NCBI GenBank assembly: GCA_000697475.1
Contig: JNEU01000734.1
Coordinates: forward strand, 310,001-374,000
DNA length: 64,000 nucleotides
Reading direction: 5' to 3'
Source of the DNA: Lichtheimia corymbifera B2541
Lineage: Eukaryota > Mucoromycota > Mucoromycetes > Mucorales > Lichtheimiaceae
Positions 22,634 through 32,996 of this stretch are shown here, one piece after another; the first letter of the stretch is position 1, and each line of letters opens with the position of its first letter. A program made the position numbers and the translations under genes. The notes under the pieces were generated by a model, which saw only the letters and a list, made by a program, of their open reading frames with translations, was not told where the DNA came from and searched no databases.

Positions 22634-24697
22634 TCATCGTGAGGCTGCTGTATCGAATGAAAATTGATAGAAAGGGAGTGATCCATTGTCAATGGGTTTC
22701 TTATCCGCTGCTGACTTTTGCAAAAAGCTCTGTGAAAGGCTCTTTTGAAGTTCTGCTGGTATCTCTTCAACGACCAAATAATGGAGTGCCTTGATCCATG
22801 CTCTATGAGCGAGAATAGTGAGGCATCGAATCTTGATTTCACGTGTACGTGTCTCGATTAAAATACTCGGTGGCTCCAGACCATCAGGTACAACTCTAAA
22901 CGAGACGATCGTGGCACTCTTGGCATTGTCTGCATTGGCACCTGGTTCCTTTGGCCCCCAGTATAAAGTGCGTGTATAAGGATGCACCCAAAAGAAACGC
23001 TTATGCTTGTTCTCCGACATGCCTGTACCCACACGTTTACGCATATACTTGATCATCCAGTCACCGATCATGGTGCGTGTCACTGCTGGTACCAGATTGG
23101 TATTGGTGGCCAAAATGTTGCCTGATAAATTGTTGGTGTCGGGATGGCTATCATCATGCTTGCTGGCAAATGCAGGGTCAAAATCGAATGCAGTGGCACG
23201 CGCAGGGCTGATCAACGGTTGTTCACTTTGCCGAGTCGCCGCATAAATGTAGGATTTGGGGTTCATCAGGAGTGATCCATAATTCTCATCCTTTGGTAAT
23301 CCTGCTACTACAGACTCTTTCTCTGCCCCTTGCTCTTGATAATGTTGGCTGCTTGCTTCCATGTCTGCTCCTGTATCATCATCGTCATCATCCGGCGACG
23401 TCGATGGTTCTTCATTCAAAGTATTGGAAAACGCTTCTAGATTGACCACCTGCCATTCTTTCATGGATAAATCATGTTCAGGTGGTACTTGACTCGATGG
23501 TAAGTGTTGATGCTCGAATAAGGTATCCTCTTTTCCAGTCCTTGTAGGAGGAGCAGCAGCCTTAGCCTGCATCAATTCGTCACCCAGGGATGCAGGCTGA
23601 TGATCCCAGAACGTTTGTGATGCAGCACACTCTTGTGCTTCTTGCAATAACTTGTCCATATTGGCGTGTTCCATTTGCTCAGCATGTAATCGATTCTCAA
23701 GCTCCTTGATAGACGCATGTGCATGGCCCAAAGACGACTGGAGTGTTTCAATCTCAATCTTCAATGATTCCTCGTATTGCCGCTGCTGTTTTGTGTTGAT
23801 CCCTGGCTGTGCTGCAGGTGCTGGTGGGGATTGTTCACGATGATGAATAATGCTGTTCTTTTCATTTGCCAATTTCTTATTGTCACGCGTGAGCTGAGAC
23901 ACCGTCTTCCTCATGGCAATCATTTCTTGCTCGTATTCATGACGCATCTTGTCTCTTGCTTCAATGTGATGATGTTCAGCAGTGCGTAATCGATCCAACT
24001 CATGCAGGAGTGCCACCTCATTTTGAGCCAGACGTTTTTGTTCAGCGATAGTACGAGATAATTCGTGCGATGTATCATGCAACTGCTGCGTCAAATCTTG
24101 TTTGGCAAGCTCCAAGTTCCAGATTTCTTCATTCAGCTGTTCTGATATACATGCAAATCATCATTCATTAGTGATATACTTCCATGAGTACATGCATACA
24201 AGGATTACATACACACCTTCTTTATCACTCTTTTGTTTAAGCTGCTTTTTGAATGTGTTCATTTGCCGTTGATGTTCAGCCTTTTCTTGTTGCAATGTGC
24301 TGACCGAGTCTTGTGTTTGCTGCAAAAGATAATGCATCCTTCGTATTTCACCCAACAAGCCCTGGTTCATCTCGGTATCTGTTGCATCCTTCTTATTGCC
24401 ACGATCGACACGCTCCAGGTTGTGTGTTTGAAGGCTGACAGATTTCAACATACGCTTCTTTGCGATGATGGCAGGTGGAGGCGATGTGGTGCCATTGCTG
24501 GTGATGATTGGACAACCGGACGTGGGTGATGAAACTGCCGGCTGCTGTATGGATTAACAAATGCGAGTGAGCATACGTGGGGCGTAATCAGATATAAGAT
24601 GCAAGCTTACTGACTGTGGTATCTAAACTCTTTAAGATTGAGTTAGCATGAGTTAAATGAAACAAGGATTATAAAGAATTACCTGTTCTTCACTCAT
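22634..24697 (-). CDS. Num1/Mcp5/ApsA-type PH-domain cortical anchor protein
   Basis: Exons on the minus strand are 24697-24683, 24629-24615, 24544-24217 and 24141-22634, giving 621 residues. The first two coding exons are only 15 nt each (MSEEQ and SLDTT). The middle is coiled coil (about residues 60-300, heptad-rich with many Q, E, L and K). The C-terminal PH domain (about 475-583) begins TMIGDWMIKYMRKRVGTG, continues with SENKHKRFFWVHPYTRTLYW and ends in HRAWIKALHYL, the signature of the Num1/Mcp5 family PI(4,5)P2-binding domain. Family members anchor dynein and mitochondria at the cell cortex. At 621 residues this protein lacks the long tandem repeats of budding yeast Num1 and resembles shorter Mcp5-like versions. 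The exact acceptor of the third exon could shift by 3 nt (CAG|CAG). Confidence 0.85.
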
Positions 24698-25178
24698 CCT
24701 TTCACACAAAAGAGAGAGAGAAAAGGTAAAAGTGGATGGTTTCCATGCCGACAATAGTATTTTAAGGAGGATCATCTGCCTGCCCTGTCAAGCAACATCG
24801 GAAAAATATACGTGTCCTATCACAGGAATGTAAACTTGTTGCCAGGGCTACTCTCTTTCCTCTTCATCTTGCTACTTGCACTTACATAGACCACCACCAT
24901 ACACGTCGTAACATGAGCGATTTTCCTCCAAATCATCCAATGGCAGCAGCAACCAGTTCCAGTATGTAGCAATAAAGGATAGCTTTTGACCCTTATCTAT
25001 TAGTTTCACGATACGATGGATCATTGATTGAATGTCTTTTTACCTTTGATGTAGCCTCTTGAACCCGCCGTTTCGTCATTCGATCGAGTCGTCTTATGAA
25101 TGAGCATCACGTGAACGACAAAACGCTGTATTTCCACTCCGGTCTTGTGTCTACTTGGTTGGCGACATTCTCATCAGC
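24698..25178. other. Divergent intergenic region with a small upstream frame
   Basis: Upstream regions of the Num1-type gene (minus) and the thioesterase gene (plus). A short upstream frame at 24913-25062 encodes 18 residues beginning MSDFPPNHPMAAATSS. It carries a GTATGT donor at 24962 and a GATGTAG acceptor ending at 25054, and it stops after 18 codons whether or not the intron is removed. Further ATGs lie between it and the thioesterase start. Confidence 0.4.
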
Positions 25179-26078
25179 ATGATCAACACCTTCTCCAGAC
25201 CCATTGTTCGACGAGCACTTACTTCAGTATGCCGTAACAAGCCAACCAAATCTATGGGACAGCCTCGATGTTACTCATCGCAACCTCCACCACCGACGTC
25301 AAGCAAGAAAAAGGTGCTTACTACTCTTGGGTGTTGTGCTCTTACAGGCGGTGCGGTGTATGCGACCATGGCAATACAGCATGCCGATGCTTTGGTTGAC
25401 CAGAGAATCTCCTTGCTTGGAACCACCGAGAACGACGTTGCTATCGCTATTGCGGAAAGAGAAAACTTGCCTGTTGTGCGTGCTGCAAGAGAGAACCCTG
25501 ACATGTTTGAATTTGAAGCTTATGCATACCTGAAAGGCAGTGCCAAAGTACAGTCATTGACAGCTGCAGTAAGTAATGATCCCATACATAGCAAGTGTGC
25601 TAGTGATTGATATGGATTGTCATTAGACATTGCGTGGAAAAGGCAGGATCATTGTCCCTCCTGTTTTATTTTACAACAAGGATCGGACGGAAGCTATGGC
25701 AGTGGTGCATCTTGGCAGTGATTTGTGTGGTCATATCGGTATTGTGCATGGAGGCATGATTGCAACTTTATTAGATGAAATCCTTGCATGTGTGGTATGT
25801 ATGGAAAAGGATGGTATGGGTTGATTGTTGTTGTTGTATTCACCTTTTTATCTATCTAGGCTCTGCCTGCTCTTCCAAGATTTGTCGGATACACTGCCAA
25901 TCTCAATGTCGATTATCGGAAACCACTCAAAGCTGGACAATGGGTTGTTCTCAAGAGTCGATTGAATCGTGTTGAAGGTCGCAAGGCGTTCGTGGAAGCA
26001 TGGGTTGAAAGCGCTGATGGACAAACCAAATTCACTGAGGCCAAGTCGCTTTATGTGGGACCAAAGATGCCATTCTGA
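25179..26078 (+). CDS. Mitochondrial hot-dog-fold (4HBT/PaaI-like) thioesterase
   Basis: Three exons (25179-25568, 25627-25794, 25860-26078) give 258 residues. The ATG at 25179 opens an Arg/Ser-rich presequence (MINTFSRPIVRRALTSVCR) followed by a hydrophobic segment (LTTLGCCALTGGAVYATMA) that may be a membrane helix. The C-terminal half is a hot-dog domain with the GHIGIVHGGMIATLLDE helix motif (HGG...D/E) and strands TANLNVDYRKPLKAGQWV and FVEAWVE, as in fungal UPF0644/FMP10-like proteins. These hydrolyse acyl-CoA or related thioesters; the substrate cannot be told from sequence. The Glu of LLDE is the likely catalytic residue. Confidence 0.88.
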
Positions 26079-26611
26079 GACATATATAACACAGTATAGA
26101 GATTAAGATAGACATACAAACAAAAAAATTATCATGATGAAGGGAGAGTGGTGTTCAAGTGATGAATGGATACAATGCGCATAGAAGATAATAAGAAGAG
26201 GATCGACAATGAGTTAGCTTTGTACCACGTGGGATTGTAGTATCTTGTGGGACATGGCGTGTAATGTTTTCTGTGCTTATTGATAGTAGCTCCGTGCTAA
26301 ATGAGCGGGCAATGCTTGGCTGGATAATTTATAAAGATGTAATAGTGGCACCACAACAAAGGTGGATACAATAATGAGCACAATACTGTTGACGCTAAAC
26401 TTTTATATATTTAACTAGCAGCAGTAGGCAGGGTGTGGCTGCACGGGACATAAAAAGAGAGACATGGTAATTATAGTAACAAACAAGGCTTTGTCGGATG
26501 TGCGGAAGTTGCTTGGCCTTAATCCATCTAAAGACAAACAGGTTCTCGACGCTTATATCCCGCTCTCTCTCTCTTTCTTTTTCTTTCTCTCATTCTTTGT
26601 ACTCATCAGCT
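26079..26611. other. Intergenic region upstream of the TM9SF gene
   Basis: No gene is supported. A TTTTATATATTTAA element at 26401-26414 lies ~200 bp upstream of the next start, and a CTCTCT/TTTC tract (26562-26595) follows, as expected of a fungal promoter and leader. Confidence 0.4.
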
Positions 26612-28857
26612 ATGCTCTCGATACCAAGAGTCAGTGCAGTACTGGCCCTTGGAGCTCTTTGGGCAAATACATGTTCTGCATTCTATCTCCCGGGAGTGGC
26701 TCCAAATGACTATGCCATCGATGACCCTGTTGCCGTCAACGTCAATTCATTAACCCAGATGTCCAATCAACAAGTCAAGTCTGTCATTTCCTATGACTAC
26801 TACGATGAACGTTTCCATTTCTGTAAACCCGAAGGTGGTCCACAGACGCAATCCGAAAGCCTTGGCAGTATCCTTTTCGGTGATCGTATCTTCTCTTCTC
26901 CCTTCGAGGTAATCATCATCATCACGTGCCTACTTATAGTTTGTGCGTTTATTCACAATTAAACTTGATAGCTCACAATGGGCCATGATGAAGAATGCAA
27001 GCTATTGTGTCAAACCGAGACTATTCCCAAGGAAGATGCGGAATTTATCAATCAATGCATTGCCGACGACTATGCCATCAACTGGGTGGTAGACGGCCTT
27101 CCAGCAGCACATGTGGAAAAGGACGAGCATACTGCAGAGGAATATTACAATATCGGTTTCAGTTTGGGTTTCGTCAATGGCGGTAAAGCTGCCCTGAACA
27201 ATCATTACAAGATCTTCGCGTATTACCATGAGCGATCCGATAACACGCGACGTGTTGTCGGTGTTGTGGTCCACCCTGCAAGCAAGGACACCAAACTCAA
27301 GGCTGATGGCACTCCCGATTGTAAAAAGGAAAACTTGGCATTCTATCTTAAGGCTGATAGTACGGATAAGGTCGTTTACACTTATGATATCTCGTGGGTG
27401 GTAAGTATCATTTTCTTGGATCATACAAGACCTTTACTTAAAACATATCAATAGGCCTCTGAAACTGCATGGGCTACTCGATGGGATATGTACTTGCACA
27501 TTTTGGATCCATCAATTCACTGGTTCTCGCTTGTTAATTCGATTGTCATTGTTCTCTTCTTGACTGGTATGGTTGGCATGATCTTGTTGCGTGCGTTGCA
27601 CAAGGATATTTCACGCTACAATGCTGTGGAGGCACAGGTAAAACAAAATTCTGGAATCTCACGGCAAATGGATATTCATGGGTTGTAATAGGAGGATGTA
27701 CAAGAAGATTATGGCTGGAAGCTCGTTCACGGTGATGTGTTCCGACCACCCACCCATCCTATGTTGCTCTCAGTTTTGGTTGGTAGTGGTATGCAACTTG
27801 TAGCAATGACGGGGCTGGTTCTTGGTAAGTATGAGGGGAGGGGAGTGTAATTGGATCCAGAGTTTAATGCTTTAATATAGTCTTTGCCATTTTGGGCTTC
27901 TTGTCACCTTCCAACCGTGGTTCGCTCGGTACTGTGATGGTCATCTTTTTCATGGTCTTTGGCTGTATCTCTGGCTTTGTTTCGGCACGTATTTACAAGA
28001 TGAATGGAGGCGAAGCATGGAAGACCAACATTATCTTGACTGCAAGCTTGTTCCCTGGGTAAGTGAAGGATTGGTTCTACTACTATGATGGGTTCTAAGA
28101 AGTTTGTATATTATCCAATAGCCTTGTCCTCGGTTCGCTCTTTGCTCTCAACTTTTTCTTGATTGCATCGCATTCGTCGGGTGCTGTTCCTTTCGGTACC
28201 ATGGTGGCCGTTCTTGCTTTGTATTTGGTTATTTCTTTCCCATTGACAGTAGCCGGATCATACTTTGGTTTCCGAAAGCCTCGCATTGAACACCCTGTGC
28301 GCACCAATCAGATCCCGCGACAGATCCCTGACCAACCAGTTTATCTACGTTCATTGCCATCGATCTTTATGGGTGGCATTTTACCTTTTGGTGCCATTTT
28401 CATTGAACTTTATTTCATCATGAACAGCATTTGGTTCCACAGAATTTACTATGGCATCGGTTTCTTGTTCCTTGTATATGGCGTTCTCTTGCTCACATGC
28501 TCCCAGGTTACGATTCTCATGTGCTATTTCCACCTGTGCAACGAAGATTATCACTGGTCATGGCGCGCTTTTCTCACTGCTGGTGCCTGTGGTTTCTACG
28601 TATTCTTATACTCGATCTTGTATTATTTCACCAAGCTTCAAATCCAATCCTTTGTTTCAATGGTGTTGTATTTCGGATACTCTGCCATCATCAGCATGTT
28701 GATGACCGTACTCACTGGTAAGCATGGTTGCTATTTTTGGGAGAATCATCAAAAAGTGGTGCCTATTTCTAATGCACACTTTCATGTAGGTGCTGTCGGT
28801 TACGTGTCGTGCCTCTTCTTTTTACGCAAGATTTTTGGTAGCATCAAAGTAGACTAA
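26612..28857 (+). CDS. EMP70: TM9SF/EMP70 nonaspanin (transmembrane 9 superfamily)
   Basis: Seven exons (26612-26908, 26972-27400, 27455-27637, 27692-27824, 27881-28058, 28122-28717, 28790-28857) give 627 residues. A cleavable signal peptide (to about [12 protein letters not shown]) leads into the conserved lumenal domain with [28 protein letters not shown] and VYTYDISW. Nine membrane helices follow, with [13 protein letters not shown] and [17 protein letters not shown] between them. The C-terminus ends in KIFGSIKVD; the K-x-D end is the family's Golgi/COPI retention signal. Nonaspanins act in Golgi/endosome membranes in sorting of membrane proteins and, in fungi, in adhesion and copper handling. 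All splice junctions keep frame and the gene is intact. An AATAAA sits just after the stop. Confidence 0.95.
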
Positions 28858-29828
28858 TCATTAAATAAAAAAAAACTATCTTTACGCTGCATATTTTGCC
28901 TACGAGGTATTGGTTTAAAATGGAGTAGAATGTCAAAGGGGTATGTATGGATACCATAACCATGGTACGGGTGTTGGAACAGAACATATATGGGTATGAC
29001 TCAGCTGTTTGTCACACCCAAAAAGCCTCAATGAAGCAGAGTGGGCGCAATAAGATAAACAACCAGCAATCGGATGGATAAAGCAGGATGAAAGGATCCA
29101 CAGCAGCATGATGTCACACAAAAAGTCATTCATTTCATACATCAAACGACAAACAGTGTGGTGGTGATGAGTCAACTGCCAAATGCATATAGCAAGACAA
29201 ACTGTGAGGTGAGTCAACTGCCATAGGCATGTAGCAGGAACATGTACATAGAATCTCCAATCACTGAGAGCTCAAATGGTGAAAGTGTAAAAAAGAGGTG
29301 GTCTTCCAATATCGATATCAAGATTTTTGGTTTTATTCATGCATCAATGCATTAATGCAAATCCCGATCATTTGCTACGTAGACTAACTTTTATTGAAAA
29401 GACTATGATGAAGTCTGGAATCCTATACTATGACACATTTTCCTCGGCGGAAATCGCCAAGGGACAGACAGCATACATACGTCAATGGGGTATTGTGTTA
29501 CCTTGATTTCCCATGGATCCTTCCTGGGATTAAAGAAATTGATTTCCATTGTCTTCCAATCTTGAAAAGTGCAATACAAGTTTAGAATTCATTCCAATGT
29601 TTTGAAAAACAATGGCCACTTACCAAAAGGGAGGTGTAAAAGGATTAATTTGTGGTGCGTACTGACAAGACCAAGTGCTGCCGCAGCAACGGTGGTCTGT
29701 GTGTCTGTGTGGAATCTTGGCCGTCCCAGAGATTTGCTGCGGAACTGTGTGTAACTTTGTACATGTCAATCCCTATTTAACATGATCGTCAACGCGTGTT
29801 CCTGTTTCTTTTCTTTTAGATATATCAA
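28858..29828. other. Intergenic region with a short direct repeat
   Basis: No gene is supported over ~970 bp. Two near-identical copies of a GAGTCAACTGCCA...GCAT(A/G)TAGCA motif sit at about 29167-29191 and 29212-29236, 45 bp apart. TTTATTGAAA/AATAAA-like sequences near 28863 mark the end of the TM9SF transcript. The region just before 29829 is leader-like (TTTCTTTTCTTTTAG). Confidence 0.4.
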
Positions 29829-30920
29829 ATGGCAGGTTCTTCTCCACCTTCATCATCATCTACATTAGCTATTGAGCTACTTCCGGAATTCGGCTGGTCG
29901 ATCCAAGGTCAACCTGCATTTGGGCCAGGATCCGTTTTCCAAGGTATAATACAGCGTATATGACAAGTCAAAGAAAACATCATTGACACCAATGTACTAG
30001 GCTTTGTTAGGGTGTCCCCTAGTGAACCTACTATCCAAGCTGACCAAATAAGACTATCCTTCCAAGCTATTGAAGCTGTTAGGCCCATTGAGATTTCCGC
30101 TGGTATTGTCAGCAATACAAAGCGACAGCAGCTATTTGGTGTTCAGCACATTATGTGGAAGGGGGAAACACTTGGCGCTGAAAGACTACCATTCACCATC
30201 CAGTTACCCCTTGTCCAATATCCCCCATCGGTTGAAGACCATGAATACTACCAATGCACTTTTCGGTTGACAGCTACCATTGAACGAGTTGTAGAGCGAC
30301 AGCGTTCCGTAGTTGCCCAATGCCATCGAGACATTCTGTATCGTCCTTTTATTGAAACCTGTGCCTTGAAGAACCCCTTGGAAACGTCACAGCAAGAGTT
30401 ACGTGTTCAGGCACTGGATTACGTACCTGGTGATAGCATCTCGGTGCGTGTGCTTCAATCCTTGCCACAAGGCTCGTCAGTCACACTTTCATTGTATCAG
30501 CGTTCGAGATTGTATGCTATCGCCGATGTCCCGGAGCTGACACAACTAGTAGCTTCAGAGAAGTGGCATGATGCTTCCCACCTTCCTCAACTTACACTTG
30601 CTCTTCCGCGCAATCTTTTGCCGTCTCTTGGTTACAGCCCAATGTTGTCCATATCCTATCATCTAAAGATCACTATCAAGCAACGTAGAAGGCACCTGTG
30701 GGCAACCACTGGTCCTACATATGAATACCCTATCAACATTGGCACTCTTGGTTATGGTGTACGTGCTCCCGATGCTCTTCAGGTTTACTCGGCATTGAGC
30801 CAAGAGCAGCTTCGCCAAGAGCAACCCAAGTATATGGAAGCAGTACAATATGAAGACAGTCTTCCTGCATATGATCCAACACGCCTTCCTTCCTATGGAT
30901 ATGCTACGCTCGTTTCATGA
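29829..30920 (+). CDS. Arrestin-like trafficking adaptor (alpha-arrestin)
   Basis: Exons 29829-29943 and 30001-30920 encode 344 residues. The N-terminal half follows the arrestin_N pattern: LPEFGWSIQGQPAFGPGSVFQGFVRV, beta strands, then SAGIVSNTKRQQLFGVQHIMWKG and LPFTIQLPLVQYPPSVE. The second half has an arrestin_C pattern (VQALDYVPGDSISVRVLQ...SSVTLSLYQRSRLYA). The C-terminal tail holds two LPxY motifs (LPAYDP and LPSYGY), which in fungal alpha-arrestins recruit the WW domains of the ubiquitin ligase Rsp5 for internalisation of plasma-membrane transporters. The protein is short for an alpha-arrestin, consisting of the arrestin fold plus a ~40-residue tail. The partner permease is not known. 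Confidence 0.82.
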
Positions 30921-31581
30921 TGATTACTATTGTTCAGATTCTTTCCTTCATCTATTATGCCCTTATCACTATCATTTGCATTTTCATCATTTGTTCACAT
31001 ATGTCCATGTAGATATCAATCATTGTACGCATTATTGCATTTCCCCTTCGATTTTGTCGAGTCATATAGAGATTGTTTTCATCTTTCATGTATACCTTTT
31101 CATCATTGGATATTGCTCCAACCGAAACATTACTATTAAAAGGCATGCTTTTCATGTGGGACAAAAAATAACGAAGGGATGGCTCAGTTGTAGGTCGTGT
31201 ACGGGAAAGGGGAGGAGGCTCATCAATGGAGGTTACACGCCCTTATTTCAGGGCTCCTCAGGGTGTCAAGTTGTTGGTTATTCTCCTGGCAATTGTGCGC
31301 GCTGTTAAATCAAGGTTCATTGTTGTCACTCGTAACACAACAAATGCTCGCGTGGTGGTGTTCATTATTCCGCTAACTCCCAATGCCTTGGTCCCTGTTC
31401 GCAGACAGCCCACAAAAAAAGATATGATATCATGAGGAGCCCATGATCCCAATAGAATGATCATGCTGAGTATAGCATGTAAATCAATTCTTCTTTCCCA
31501 TATAGCTAAATGCGTGAATAGAAAACAATCAAACTATAAAAGTCAACTCTTATTCTACTTTATTCCTTATAACCATGCCAA
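30921..31581. other. Intergenic region between convergent genes, with short opposing frames
   Basis: A 3' flank between the arrestin gene (plus) and MPDU1 (minus). Two ATG-started frames overlap on opposite strands at 31226-31435 (plus, 69 residues) and 31258-31464 (minus, 68 residues, starting MIILLGSWAPHD). Neither has a recognised domain and at most one could be real. Otherwise nothing is seen. Confidence 0.35.
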
Positions 31582-32316
31582 CTATTCTGATTTCTTTTGC
31601 TTAACATCAACCATCTTGTTGCCCCAATACAAGAACACCTGGATAGCCAAGATACCATTGAGTACGCTAGCCAAGACGCTTCCTGTGAGCATCAATGGAT
31701 CATCCAATTCGGTCATGGTGGTGAAGACACGTGCAGTTGTGCCAGCAAAGTAGTTGATCACAGCGAATACTGAGAGCTGACCAGTTGATTTGTTGGCAAA
31801 GTTGGTATAGATTTGAGGTACTTTGCTTGCCAAACTGAGAGGGATCGTAGCAGCATATAAGCTAGACATTAATACGGACGGCACCATGTAGATAAGTCCA
31901 TAGATCACAGCAGAGAATCCAATGAGAGTTCCAGCAGTGGCACCATATTGTCGAGCGTAATAAAGGATCATGAGGGTGATGATGATATCTTGTACAGTCA
32001 AGAAAGCTGTTTCTCCATAAGTGCTAAAGGGGTTGCCATGTCGGACGTTGTAGGAAAAGGTGATAATGCAACTGAGCGTTTCAAGCACATAAGACATCAA
32101 TGATAATCCACGAGCAGAGCCACTAGACAAGATGGTCAAGATCTGGGGAATCTTGACAATGGAACCACCAACGACGATGCCAAGTCCGAGACCCTTTGAT
32201 ATCGTATACTTGATGCAGTCGACATTGGACAAATCGAGCTCTTCCACCAGGGACACGTAGCATTGTTCGCCGATAAGGGCAGTGGCAGAGTTTTTGATCG
32301 GTGCTGGAAGTTGCAT
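31582..32316 (-). CDS. MPDU1: MPDU1/Lec35 homologue (mannose-P-dolichol utilization, PQ-loop protein)
   Basis: An intronless frame of 244 residues from ATG 32316; the upstream in-frame codons lack another ATG. The PQ-loop signature is clear twice: GIVVGGSIVKIPQILTIL with SARGLSLMSYVLET in the first repeat, and SLASKVPQIYTNFANKSTGQLSVFAVINYFAGTTARVFT in the second. About seven membrane helices are visible, with a lysine-rich C-terminus (KMVDVKQKKSE) of the KKxx type. MPDU1 is an ER protein needed for use of dolichol-phosphate mannose and glucose as donors in N-glycan, O-mannose and GPI assembly. Length matches the family. It is divergently oriented to the SPATA20-like gene. Confidence 0.94.
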   Translation of the reverse strand: MQLPAPIKNSATALIGEQCYVSLVEELDLSNVDCIKYTISKGLGLGIVVGGSIVKIPQILTILSSGSARGLSLMSYVLETLSCIITFSYNVRHGNPFSTYGETAFLTVQDIIITLMILYYARQYGATAGTLIGFSAVIYGLIYMVPSVLMSSLYAATIPLSLASKVPQIYTNFANKSTGQLSVFAVINYFAGTTARVFTTMTELDDPLMLTGSVLASVLNGILAIQVFLYWGNKMVDVKQKKSE

Positions 32317-32996
32317 AGCAATGGGTGAAGAGAATGAGTGGAAGAAATAAAGGACCAACACGTGGATGGATTACAGCAGGTGCTTTGTACGACTGAACTT
32401 AAATACGCGTTCTTCACTAATTGATTGATCTCCTATAAACACACGCACCTACTCCATCACCCATACGTAGATAACAATAGGTTGCTTTGCGTAATAAATC
32501 AGCAGTTTGCATGTTTCTAGTTATATGATGCCAATGTTGTTTCTATCATTTGAACGTAGTCATCTTTCCTGAGCGATCGTTTTTACAAGGCAAGATGTAG
32601 TATGGTATGGCAAATGCAGGATTGTAAAAGTATATCTATTTGTATACGCTGTAATAAGGATAAAAAGATGATTCATTGTGCCTTGAACAAAGGCTGCCTA
32701 CAGTTGATAGTATAACTCCTCACCCTTGTTTGTGATTACATCTTGGTTGACACAAGTTCCCCTTTATTGTGATTAAGATAGCTATTTTTCTTATATACGA
32801 TGGGTGTCAAGACGTCTACATTTCTTCTGGATATTGATGGGTGATTGTTTTCAATGAATTATGGTATAGCATTCGATTATTGCAAAGCAGTCAATATGTC
32901 AGCAGTGGAAGGCATTCACATGATGCATAATTTTTATGGAAGACAGGATTCCCCGATGGACCACCCTTCTCGCTTTATTCTCAACCAAACACCACC
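32317..32996. other. Divergent intergenic region, MPDU1 and SPATA20-like genes
   Basis: About 680 bp, AT-rich, no gene supported. It should hold both promoters. No clear TATA element was found. Confidence 0.35.

Noticed and set aside
31180..31260. Possible tRNA (GGATGGCTCAGTTGTAGG resembles a D-arm start)
   Set aside because: No matching T-arm (GGTTCGA) and no 7-bp acceptor stem could be found nearby.
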